Shown here: one piece after another, positions 9,153 through 17,183 of the stretch
Numbering within the stretch: position 1 is the first letter of the stretch
Layout: each line of letters begins with the position of its first letter
DNA from: QVMG01 sp032073245
GTDB taxonomy: Bacteria > Bacteroidota > Bacteroidia > Bacteroidales > Tannerellaceae
Direction: 5' to 3'
DNA length: 64,000 bases
Assembly: GCA_032073245.1 (NCBI GenBank)
Contig: DAMANX010000027.1
Span: 6,729 to 70,728 of the forward strand
Notes under the pieces: model-generated
Seen by the model: only the letters and a program-made list of their open reading frames with translations
The model's database searches: none
Told to the model about the DNA's origin: nothing
Program-made: the position numbers and the translations under genes

Positions 9153-12100
9153 ATGTGTATACGTACTATTAAAATTATATGTTTTTGTGTGGTGATAAAC
9201 TTCACCGGTCTTTTACAAGGAAATATACTTGCTGTACAAGACTCGATACGTTTGAGCCAGACAAACAGATTAAAAGAAAAGCTTGATTGGGTCAATCCTC
9301 AAGCTATACGGTTATACCTGGATGATATTAAAACATCCAATAAGAAAGATGTTTCTGAATGGGAACAAAAGCTCCTCGAACTGGAACAGGAATTGAAAGT
9401 AATAACTCCTTTCTTTTTGCAACCGGTACTTTCCGATGAACAACTGGAAAAGGTAAATCATGTTCTTGATTTACAACAAGAGATAATGTTGGCTAATCCA
9501 CTTTTAGAAAATAGCAGGATAATAGCTGCACGCTATCATTTTGGTGATAGAGCGTCTAAAGCTATGGGGCCTTCATTGGGTACATCGCCGGCAAACTACT
9601 CATCTTTATTCTCTGGTTCAAGAAAAGGATTTGATGCGGAACTTATAGAATTATCAAATTTAGGAAAAGAACCCACAAAACAAATTCTTTATAAACCGGA
9701 ATTAGATGTTCCGATATCTGATGTACAGATGCATTGGAATGCGGATAAAATTCTTTTTTCTTCGCTTGATTCAGCACGTAGATGGCAAATCTATGAAATG
9801 AATATTGACGGGAGCCAACTGAAAAAGAAGGTGATTGTGGATGAACCCGATCTGGAGTTTTGTGATGCGAATTATCTGGCCGACGGAAGAATTATTGCCA
9901 CTACAAACATTGGATACAATGGTGTTCCTTGTGTAAATGGAGAAGATGTTGTTGCCAATTTGATTGCTTATGATCCCCAGACTCATAATATCGATCGCCT
10001 GACTTATGATCAGGATGGAAACTGGTCTCCAATAGTTATTCCTAATGGACGTGTAATGTATACACGTTGGGAATATACTGATCTGACGCATTATTTCTCG
10101 CGTATCATTATGCACATGAACCCGGATGGAACAGAAAATAAGGCTTTATATGGAAGTGGTTCTTACTTTCCAAACAGTACGTTTGATATGAAACCACTTC
10201 CAAATTCAGCAAGTCGTTTCATCGGTATAATTACAGGACATCATGGTGTATCTCGTTCCGGACGTTTAATTATTTTTGACCCAGCCAAAAGTCGCAAAGA
10301 AGAAAAAGGAATGGTACAGGAATTACCCTTCCGGAACCGTCCTATTGTTCCCATAATAAAAGATGAATTAGTTAATGACGTATGGCCGCAATTCATGAAG
10401 CCTTACCCATTGAATGAGAAGTATTTTCTGGTTGTATGTAAGCTTTCTCCGGATGCATTATGGGGTATTTATCTGGTTGATATCTTCGATAACTTAACCT
10501 TGATTGCAGAAGAAGAGGGGGCGGGTTTAACAGCTCCGATTCCTGTAAAAAAGACAAAGATACCACCGGTTATACCTTCTAAAGTGAAACCGGGAGAAAA
10601 AGAAGCTACTTTCTTTATACAGGATATCTATGAAGGCGAAGGAACAATCGGTATACCGAGAGGTACGATTAAATCTTTACGTATTTTCGCTTACGAGTAT
10701 GCGTATATCCTTTCTCCTTCCGATCACGACGCACAAGGCATACAAAGCGGATGGGATATTAAACGAATCCTGGGCACAGTTCCTGTAGAAGAAGACGGTT
10801 CAGCCATGTTTATGGTTCCGGCAAATACTCCTATATCTATTCAACCTCTGGATAAAGACGGAGCGGCTATTCAGTGGATGCGTAGCTGGGTAACAGGACG
10901 GCCTGGAGAAATAGTTTCCTGTATCGGATGTCACGAAGACCAAAATATGATGCCTATACCTAAACGTACTATTGCATCCACTATTTCTCCACGTAAGCTG
11001 GATATTCCGGAAGGTGGCATTCGACCATTTACTTTCCCATTGGAAGTACAACCGATATTGGATAGAAATTGTATTTCTTGTCATGACGGAACATCAGAGA
11101 TTCCCGATTACAGAAAAGGAAATATGGTATTATATAAAAGAGGTGTTGTTACTAAAATAGAACGATATTATGATCAAAGCTATCTGAATCTTCATCCTTA
11201 TGTGTATCGTCAGGGACCTGAAGCTGATATGTACGTATTGAAACCTTATGAGTATCATCCCAGCAATAGCGAATTAATTCGTATTTTACAAAATGGGCAT
11301 CATGGTGTTGAATTGTCTGAAAAAGAATGGCAGAGTCTTTATACATGGATTGATTTAAATGCTCCTTATTTTGGAGCTTTCACTCAACTTAAAGAGTGGA
11401 AAGGGATTGACCAAGTGGATCGTCGACGGGAACTTTCTAAAAAATACAGTAATGTGGATGTTGATTGGCAACAAGAAATCAGAGATTATGCTGAATGGTT
11501 GAAAGACAATCCTGTGAGTGAGAAAAAAGTAATGGAATCGAAGGAGATTAAAGAATCTAAAGAACTTAAACCTATTAAGGGGCCAAAAGAGTTCTCTATG
11601 AAAACTCGCCAGATTGAAGTTATCACAGGTGAAAAGATTACATTGGTATGGATTCCTGCAGGTTCATTTATTATGGGAGATAAAAATGATCCGTCTGCTT
11701 CACCGGCATTTAAAACTTCTGTAAAAAAAGGTTTCTGGATAAGTGCTACGGAGATATCAAATAAGCAATTTACTGCGCTTTTCCCAGATCATGATAGCCG
11801 CTTTATCGGTCAGACATGGAAAGATCATACTACTCCCGGTTATCCCGCTAATGAGCCTGATCAGCCTGTAGTACGGGTTAGTTGGGATGAGGCCAATGAA
11901 TTCTGTAATAAGCTCAGCGGAATAAATAACTGTACAGTTCTTTTACCTACAGAAACTCAATGGGAATGGGCTGCCCGTGCCGGTTCAGACAATGAATTCT
12001 GGTACGGTGATCTTTCTACGGATTTTGCATCCTACGAGAATCTGGCAGATAGTACTCTGGTTGACCTTGCTGTAACCGGCGTTAATCCCAGGCCGATGAA

Positions 12101-12431
12101 ACCTACTGACCCAATGCGTAAATTCTGGGATTTTCAACCAAAGATATTAACGGTTAATGATGGAAAACTCATTTCTACTTCCGTAGGCAGCTACCAACCT
12201 AGCCCATGGGGTCTTTATGATATGTATGGAAATGTTGCGGAATGGACACGTTCCGATCATCACCCCTACCCTTTGCAATCTCATTATAAGGATTCTACGA
12301 CAGAGAAAAAGGTTGTACGTGGTGGTTCCTGGATTGAACGTCCTAAATTTGCGACAGCTGCCTCCCGTAAAGCATATTTGCCTTGGCAAAGACCTTTTAA
12401 TGTAGGTTTCAGAATTGTGATTGAAGAATAA
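9153..12431 (+). CDS. Multidomain exported protein: beta-propeller and HzsA-like diheme module fused to a formylglycine-enzyme-like (SUMF1) domain
   Basis: This is a 1092-residue protein with an N-terminal hydrophobic export signal. Residues ~170-480 look like a TolB/WD40-type propeller (DVQMHWNADKILFSS, YLADGRIIATTN). Residues ~480-760 resemble the middle domain of hydrazine synthase alpha (HzsA-like), with two c-type heme motifs: C590-IG-CH594 and C640-IS-CH644. A charged linker (KKVMESKEIKESKEL, ~785-800) leads to a C-terminal FGE-sulfatase/SUMF1 fold (~820-1092: WIPAGSFIMGD, LPTETQWEWAARAG, WGLYDMYGNVAEWT, VVRGGSWIERP, VGFRIV). The segment where FGE has its two catalytic cysteines reads ATAASRKAYLPWQRP and has none, so sulfatase activation is unlikely. 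The role is unknown. Its place behind a lyase and hydrolase suggests glycan sensing, binding or redox chemistry at the envelope. Hydrazine synthesis is not implied. Confidence 0.82.
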   Translation: MCIRTIKIICFCVVINFTGLLQGNILAVQDSIRLSQTNRLKEKLDWVNPQAIRLYLDDIKTSNKKDVSEWEQKLLELEQELKVITPFFLQPVLSDEQLEKVNHVLDLQQEIMLANPLLENSRIIAARYHFGDRASKAMGPSLGTSPANYSSLFSGSRKGFDAELIELSNLGKEPTKQILYKPELDVPISDVQMHWNADKILFSSLDSARRWQIYEMNIDGSQLKKKVIVDEPDLEFCDANYLADGRIIATTNIGYNGVPCVNGEDVVANLIAYDPQTHNIDRLTYDQDGNWSPIVIPNGRVMYTRWEYTDLTHYFSRIIMHMNPDGTENKALYGSGSYFPNSTFDMKPLPNSASRFIGIITGHHGVSRSGRLIIFDPAKSRKEEKGMVQELPFRNRPIVPIIKDELVNDVWPQFMKPYPLNEKYFLVVCKLSPDALWGIYLVDIFDNLTLIAEEEGAGLTAPIPVKKTKIPPVIPSKVKPGEKEATFFIQDIYEGEGTIGIPRGTIKSLRIFAYEYAYILSPSDHDAQGIQSGWDIKRILGTVPVEEDGSAMFMVPANTPISIQPLDKDGAAIQWMRSWVTGRPGEIVSCIGCHEDQNMMPIPKRTIASTISPRKLDIPEGGIRPFTFPLEVQPILDRNCISCHDGTSEIPDYRKGNMVLYKRGVVTKIERYYDQSYLNLHPYVYRQGPEADMYVLKPYEYHPSNSELIRILQNGHHGVELSEKEWQSLYTWIDLNAPYFGAFTQLKEWKGIDQVDRRRELSKKYSNVDVDWQQEIRDYAEWLKDNPVSEKKVMESKEIKESKELKPIKGPKEFSMKTRQIEVITGEKITLVWIPAGSFIMGDKNDPSASPAFKTSVKKGFWISATEISNKQFTALFPDHDSRFIGQTWKDHTTPGYPANEPDQPVVRVSWDEANEFCNKLSGINNCTVLLPTETQWEWAARAGSDNEFWYGDLSTDFASYENLADSTLVDLAVTGVNPRPMKPTDPMRKFWDFQPKILTVNDGKLISTSVGSYQPSPWGLYDMYGNVAEWTRSDHHPYPLQSHYKDSTTEKKVVRGGSWIERPKFATAASRKAYLPWQRPFNVGFRIVIEE

Positions 12432-12459
12432 AAGGAAGAAAATCTGTTTATTATATTAG

Positions 12460-12498
12460 AAAAGCTCCTGATCTTCTAAGGAATTATCAGGAGCTTTT
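12460..12498. terminator. Bidirectional terminator between convergent genes
   Basis: The arms AAAAGCTCCTGAT (12460-12472) and ATCAGGAGCTTTT (12486-12498) form a perfect 13-bp stem with a 13-nt loop, with T-runs in both directions. It separates the HzsA-like gene (+) from the S9 peptidase (-). Confidence 0.85.
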
Positions 12499-12515
12499 AT
12501 TTATATAATTTATTT

Positions 12516-14606
12516 TTATTCTTTCAACCACTTATCCAACCATCTGAAGAATACCCGTTGGAAAAGAACACCATTCTGTGGTTGCAATATCCAATGGTTC
12601 TCATCCGGATAAACAAGCATTTCCGCTGGTACTCCATTCAGTTTAGCAGCATTAAAAGCGCCTAATCCCTGAGAGATAGGTACACGATAATCCATTTCTC
12701 CATGAGTAACAAGGATCGGAGTATCCCATTTATCTACAAATCGATGGGGAGATGTTGCAAAAGTGCGTTGAGCGATCTTATTATTCTTATCCCAATATGG
12801 CCCACCCATATCCCAGTTAGCAAACCACATTTCTTCTGTTTCCAGATATTGTTGCTCTAAATTGAAGATTCCTGCATGAGCTACAAAAGCTTTGAAACGT
12901 TTTTCATGATGACCGGCTAACCAATAAACAGAGAATCCACCATAACTGGCACCTACAGCCCCTAAACGATTTTCATCGATATATGGTTCTTTTGCCATCT
13001 CATCGATTGCAGAAAGATAATCCTTCATATTCTGTCCGCCATAATCTCCGCTGATCTGTTCCAGCCATTCTTGGCCAAATCCCGGTAAACCACGACGATT
13101 GGGAGCTACAATAATATAATCGTTAGCGGCCATAATCTGGTAGTTCCACCGATAACTCCAATTCTGGCTAATCATATTCTGCGGCCCACCTACACAATAA
13201 AGAAGAGCCGGATATTTTTTATTCGGATCAAAGTTGGGTGGATAAATAATCCAGGTAAGCATATCTTTTCCGTCTGTTGTCTTTATGCAACGGGGTACAC
13301 TCTTACCTACTGTTAACCGATCAAATATCTCTTTATTCTCAAAGCTGATTTCTGTGGCTTCGCCAGTAGTTGTATCAATAGAGAATACTTCAGTAGGCTT
13401 CTCCATAGACTGTCGAAGAGCTACCATATTACCTCCGGCAGAATCAAAAGATACATAATCATATTGGCCCTGGGTTACCTGACGCAATTGTTTGTTCAGA
13501 CCTATTCCCCAAATATGTTTTGTACCTTCTTTACTTGCAATGAAACCAATAGCCTGACTACTCGGATGCCACTGAAGAGCTTCTGCATTATAATCGAAAT
13601 CTGAAGTCAAATAAGTTTTTTTACCACTCACAAGATTAGCTACAAAAAGACGATGTTTGTCTGACTCATAACCATCCCTTTCCTGACTTATCCAGGCAAT
13701 ATACTGTCCATCAGGTGAGAATGTAGGTTGCGTATCATACCCCATCATTCCTTCTGTTAGATTATATGTTTGTTTTGTATCTATATTATAGATGTAAATA
13801 TCAGAATTTGTAGAAAGCGAATATTCTACACCTGTTTTCTTACGGCTGGCATAAGCTATTTGTTTTCCATCGGCACTCCATGCAAAATCCTCAATTCCAT
13901 TGGAAGGCTTCATTGGAGCTTCAAAAGGTTCTCCAGCCATAATATCCGTGGCCTCTCCCATTTTACCATCCCATGCGATTGAAGCCACATAAGGATGAGG
14001 TATTGTTTCAACCCATTCATCCCAATGTTTATACATCAAGTCATCTACAATACGTCCCGTAGCTTTAGGCAGATCAGGATAAACATCAGTAGCCCGTTGT
14101 CCGTATTTTATATCACTATAGAATACAACTTTCGTTTCATCCGGTGAAAGAAGAAACTCATTTATTCCTCCATCAAAACTGCTCACCTGTCGACGACTGG
14201 AACCGTCTGCATTCATCACCCATATCTGTCCTCCCGTGAGAAAAGCGATTTGCGCTCCTCCATTGATCCACACTGCATTATTTTCACTTTGAGGCGTTTG
14301 AGTAATTTGCTTTTTATCGCTTCCATCAATATTTACAACAAACAACTCACGATTTCCTTTATTTTGCTCAATACTCATAAAGGTAACTCCATATAAAACT
14401 TTAGTTCCATCAGGAGAAAGTTTTGCATCACTGACACGTGACAAGCTCTGTAATACTTCCGCTGTTAAAACGCCATTTGGAATGCTAACTTCTGCACGTC
14501 CGATCAACGGAGCCTGTTCCTTTTCCTGCTTTTGTGAAGACTCCTGTGTACAGGCGCCAAGTAATACGGATGCTGCCATAACCATTGTTCCAATAGATTT
14601 ATTCAT
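12516..14606 (-). CDS. S9-family serine peptidase (prolyl oligopeptidase/DPP-like), lipoprotein
   Basis: This 696-residue peptidase cleaves short peptides, typically after proline or at acylated ends. The N-terminus has a lipobox (SVLLGAC), indicating anchoring in the periplasm or outer membrane. The first two thirds are TolB/DPP-IV-like propeller repeats (SPDGTKVLYG, SADGKQIAYASRK, SPDGQYIAWISQ). The C-terminal alpha/beta-hydrolase domain has the nucleophile elbow GASYGGFS, then HGEMDYRVP with the acid Asp and ENHWI with the catalytic His. The length is normal. It stands alone, with the SPOR gene divergent upstream. The specific peptidase subtype cannot be fixed from sequence alone. Confidence 0.9.
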   Translation of the reverse strand: MNKSIGTMVMAASVLLGACTQESSQKQEKEQAPLIGRAEVSIPNGVLTAEVLQSLSRVSDAKLSPDGTKVLYGVTFMSIEQNKGNRELFVVNIDGSDKKQITQTPQSENNAVWINGGAQIAFLTGGQIWVMNADGSSRRQVSSFDGGINEFLLSPDETKVVFYSDIKYGQRATDVYPDLPKATGRIVDDLMYKHWDEWVETIPHPYVASIAWDGKMGEATDIMAGEPFEAPMKPSNGIEDFAWSADGKQIAYASRKKTGVEYSLSTNSDIYIYNIDTKQTYNLTEGMMGYDTQPTFSPDGQYIAWISQERDGYESDKHRLFVANLVSGKKTYLTSDFDYNAEALQWHPSSQAIGFIASKEGTKHIWGIGLNKQLRQVTQGQYDYVSFDSAGGNMVALRQSMEKPTEVFSIDTTTGEATEISFENKEIFDRLTVGKSVPRCIKTTDGKDMLTWIIYPPNFDPNKKYPALLYCVGGPQNMISQNWSYRWNYQIMAANDYIIVAPNRRGLPGFGQEWLEQISGDYGGQNMKDYLSAIDEMAKEPYIDENRLGAVGASYGGFSVYWLAGHHEKRFKAFVAHAGIFNLEQQYLETEEMWFANWDMGGPYWDKNNKIAQRTFATSPHRFVDKWDTPILVTHGEMDYRVPISQGLGAFNAAKLNGVPAEMLVYPDENHWILQPQNGVLFQRVFFRWLDKWLKE

Positions 14607-14657
14607 GTGCGTTAGGATATATTAAGTTATGCCTGCGAAATTAGTAAAATTTATTCA

Positions 14658-14665
14658 TATCTTTG
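14658..14665 (+). promoter_or_regulatory. -7 promoter box for the SPOR lipoprotein
   Basis: TATCTTTG is a perfect TAnnTTTG match ending 25 nt before the ATG at 14691, in the divergent gap with the S9 peptidase. Confidence 0.6.
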
Positions 14666-14690
14666 CGCAACAAATTAAAGATCTGACAGT

Positions 14691-15176
14691 ATGAATAAGA
14701 TTTGTTTATTAGGAGCCGCAGTTTGTATGGTATTCATATTCGGTTCATGTAAACCTAAACAGAGCGCGTATAAAGCTGCTTACGAACAGGCAAAAGAGAG
14801 AGAAATGTCTCAACCGACAGAAGTAATAGTGGTTGAAGAAGAAGTGGTAGAAGTAGCTCCGGTTGCAAAACCGCGTGTTAATGAAGCCACACGTACAGAA
14901 CGAATTAACCCGGCACAAGGTGAAGACGCAAGCCGTTTGAAACGTTATAGCGTAGTGATTGGTAGTTTCCAACAACCAACAAATGCTTATTCACTTAAGA
15001 GTCGCATGGAAGGTGATGGATATAGTGTTGTTTTGGGTGAAAACGAACAAGGTATGTTACGCGTGATCGTTGCCAGCTTTGAAGATAAAAATCAGGCAGC
15101 AGACAGTCGTGATGCTTTCAAACAGAAATATGCTCCAAACTTCCAGGATGCCTGGTTGTTGGAACGTGCTTATTAA
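14691..15176 (+). CDS. SPOR-domain lipoprotein
   Basis: A 161-residue protein with a lipobox (IFGSC, Cys20), an acidic/valine-rich linker (VIVVEEEVVEVAPVA, ~45-60) and a C-terminal SPOR domain from ~residue 83 (RYSVVIGSFQQPTNAYSLKS, GMLRVIVASFEDKNQAADSR). SPOR domains bind glycan strands stripped of peptide stems at division sites, so a role in cell-wall or division-site localisation is expected. It is monocistronic with its own promoter and terminator. Confidence 0.88.
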   Translation: MNKICLLGAAVCMVFIFGSCKPKQSAYKAAYEQAKEREMSQPTEVIVVEEEVVEVAPVAKPRVNEATRTERINPAQGEDASRLKRYSVVIGSFQQPTNAYSLKSRMEGDGYSVVLGENEQGMLRVIVASFEDKNQAADSRDAFKQKYAPNFQDAWLLERAY

Positions 15177-15205
15177 GTATTTACAAGATATTCCCATTAA
15201 GGGTT

Positions 15206-15237
15206 AAAAGGAAGGGCCGGAAGTCTCTTCCTTTTTT
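15206..15237 (+). terminator. Rho-independent terminator after the SPOR gene
   Basis: AAAAGGAAG (15206-15214) pairs with CTTCCTTTT (15227-15235), 12-nt loop, followed by a T-run to 15237. Confidence 0.75.
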
Positions 15238-15251
15238 ATTTTGGAATAGTC

Positions 15252-15383
15252 GTGGTTACATTCTGATCATAACCATGCTAAAGTCCTATCATGGTCATGC
15301 CTATCTACAACCTTGACCATATTCAGCAGTAATCATGAGCATAATGAAAAACAATCATTACCATGATAAAGAAAGTTTCAAAT
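15252..15383. repeat. Degenerate 22-nt tandem array A (six units)
   Basis: Five units begin with CAT at exactly 15274, 15296, 15318, 15340 and 15362, and a diverged unit starts at 15252. Positions 16-19 of the unit read TCAT in four of six units, so the unit junctions look like TCATnnnCAT while the middle ~12 nt are variable. A period of 22 is not a multiple of 3 and no ORF covers the stretch. It occupies most of the gap between the SPOR terminator and the inverted repeat at 15405. Confidence 0.7.
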
Positions 15384-15404
15384 AGTTTAAAATTTGAAGA
15401 TAAA

Positions 15405-15495
15405 TTTTCAACACGGAGACACAGAGAACACAGAGTTGTTTTATTTGATTTTTAATATATTAATCTCCGTGTGCTCCGTGTCTCCGTGTTGAAAA
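15405..15495. repeat. Long inverted repeat with CACGGAG/CACAGAG units
   Basis: The arms at 15405-15435 and 15465-15495 are 31 nt each with three mismatches, both starting from TTTTCAACACGGAGACAC. The loop is 29 nt and AT-rich. Each arm contains short direct repeats of the type ACACGGAG/ACACAGAG. It lies 70 nt past the stop of the minus-strand MBOAT gene, where it could end that operon. In the minus-strand transcript two of the three mismatches become G-U pairs. Confidence 0.85.
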
Positions 15496-15565
15496 AAATA
15501 TTTAAATATTCCTCGATTTGAATACCCTCTCAAGCGTTTACTTCAAATTTTCTTTGGATTAGAGC

Positions 15566-17167
15566 TTAAAACTGGAAATAGATAAACGGTTGAACTCCAG
15601 CACTCTTGAATTGAATAACAATAAAGATAAGGATTACCAGCATCAAAGCCTGGATAAATAAAGGAGAACGTGTAACCAGATTTTGGGCAGCTAAATCCAG
15701 ACGTTTAGGTGTAAAATGGAGTATATAGCCTAAAAGCATCATGAAAAAGACACCTTTATAACCTGTTATAAATTGTGTAAAGACCTCGGGATGAAAGTTT
15801 GTAAATATCTGGCTGATCACTTGTCCGGCTGTTTGCATTGAATCCGCACGGAATAAAATCCAGTCCAGACAGACTAAATGGAAAGTAAAAATAACTCCTA
15901 ACACTCTTCGCCAGGGCTTCATTTCACTTCCAACTTTTTTGAAACTTGGGAATCGTCCCATTATAAATTTATGTACTGCCAATGCCGTTCCATGAAGTCC
16001 TCCCCAAATCACAAAATTCATAGAGGCGCCATGCCATAACCCTCCTAGCAGCATTGTTATGAACAAATTCAGGTATTGTCGCTTCTTACCTTTTCTGTTT
16101 CCTCCTAAAGAAATATATAGATAATCTTTCAGCCAAGAAGATAATGATATATGCCATCGGCGCCAAAACTCCGTAATAGTAGCTGATTGATAGGGTGCAT
16201 CAAAGTTGATATTAAACCGGAAGCCCAATAATAAAGCAATACCGATTGCCATATCGGAGTAGCCCGAAAAATCACAATATATTTGTAATGCATACCCATA
16301 GACACCCATCAGATTTTCCAATCCGGTATAAAGTAAAGGTGCATCAAAAATACGATCTACAAAATTCATACTGATATAATCAGATATAACAGCCTTCTTA
16401 AACAAACCACAAAATACAAGGAAAAGACCTTCCCCAAATTCTGTCTTCGTTACCTTTAGCGGCTTGAACATTTGAGGAATAAAGTCGCGCGCACGAACGA
16501 TAGGCCCTGCTACAAGCTGCGGAAAGAAAGACACATAAAAAACATAATCTATCCATCGTGTCAAGGGTTGTAACTTTCCACGATACGTGTCGATTACATA
16601 ACTCAAGCTTTGAAATGTAAAGAAAGAAATTCCTACGGGAAGAAATATATCAAAATGGAAAGTCATTGTCTCTTCCCATTCGTGAATACCTAATAAATGA
16701 CCGAGCTGATTGGTCAGGGATACGCCTAAATCATACAGAAAATTAAAGTATTTGAAGTAAGCAAGCATTCCAAGATTGATGAACAAGCTTAATACAACCA
16801 ATAGTTTTTTCTTATTCATGCTGGAAATATGGGTGATAGCCTGTGCAATAAAAAAGTCTGAAGTTGCCGTACAAAGCAAGAGGATAAACCATAACCCACT
16901 GCTTTTATAATAGAAATAAAGAGAAAAAAGAGTCACATATATAAATCGTGCCAGCGTATGCTTACGTAAGGACATATATATGATAAGGAATCCTATGAAT
17001 AGAAAAAAGAATAAACCGCTGCTAAACAGCATGGGAGACTCCCGGTGATAAACAAACAGATCACCTAACTTCTCGGCGGAGAACTGGAAATTATCCGGTG
17101 ATAAGAGGTTGCTCAGCCATTGCTTTACACCTTGAAATAAGTCTGATATATTTGTTTGTATCTCCAT
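15566..17167 (-). CDS. MBOAT-family membrane O-acyltransferase (AlgI/DltB/PatA type)
   Basis: This 533-residue polytopic membrane protein moves an acyl (usually acetyl) group from the cytoplasm to an extracytoplasmic acceptor. It has about ten hydrophobic segments. The family core is clear: PVGISFFTFQSLSYVIDTYRG, AGPIVRARDFIPQ, FCDFSGYSDMAIGIALLLGF, FWRRWHISLSSWLKDY, and GGLWHGASMNFVIWGGLHG with the conserved membrane His. It is the last gene of a three-gene operon with two SGNH hydrolase-like proteins (16-nt gap to the one upstream), matching the logic of PatA/PatB and AlgI/AlgJ/AlgX acetylation systems. The acceptor (peptidoglycan, capsule, other glycan) is unknown. Confidence 0.92.
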   Translation of the reverse strand: MEIQTNISDLFQGVKQWLSNLLSPDNFQFSAEKLGDLFVYHRESPMLFSSGLFFFLFIGFLIIYMSLRKHTLARFIYVTLFSLYFYYKSSGLWFILLLCTATSDFFIAQAITHISSMNKKKLLVVLSLFINLGMLAYFKYFNFLYDLGVSLTNQLGHLLGIHEWEETMTFHFDIFLPVGISFFTFQSLSYVIDTYRGKLQPLTRWIDYVFYVSFFPQLVAGPIVRARDFIPQMFKPLKVTKTEFGEGLFLVFCGLFKKAVISDYISMNFVDRIFDAPLLYTGLENLMGVYGYALQIYCDFSGYSDMAIGIALLLGFRFNINFDAPYQSATITEFWRRWHISLSSWLKDYLYISLGGNRKGKKRQYLNLFITMLLGGLWHGASMNFVIWGGLHGTALAVHKFIMGRFPSFKKVGSEMKPWRRVLGVIFTFHLVCLDWILFRADSMQTAGQVISQIFTNFHPEVFTQFITGYKGVFFMMLLGYILHFTPKRLDLAAQNLVTRSPLFIQALMLVILIFIVIQFKSAGVQPFIYFQF

Positions 17168-17183
17168 TTTTTACAGCTTCCTG

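Noticed and set aside
10800..11084. Antisense ORFs of 60-114 codons inside large genes (for example 9771-10115 and 10800-11084 on the minus strand)
   Set aside because: They lie fully opposite well-supported genes, show no family motifs or start signals, and are expected by chance.
11610..12431. Sulfatase-activating formylglycine-generating enzyme
   Set aside because: The fold is right but the two catalytic cysteines are absent in the segment before the terminal VGFRIV, and the oxygen-dependent reaction would not suit an anaerobe.
9153..12431. Hydrazine synthase function (anammox)
   Set aside because: Only the alpha-subunit-like module is present, with no beta or gamma subunits, in an organism of the Bacteroidales type. 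Similarity to HzsA is at domain level only.
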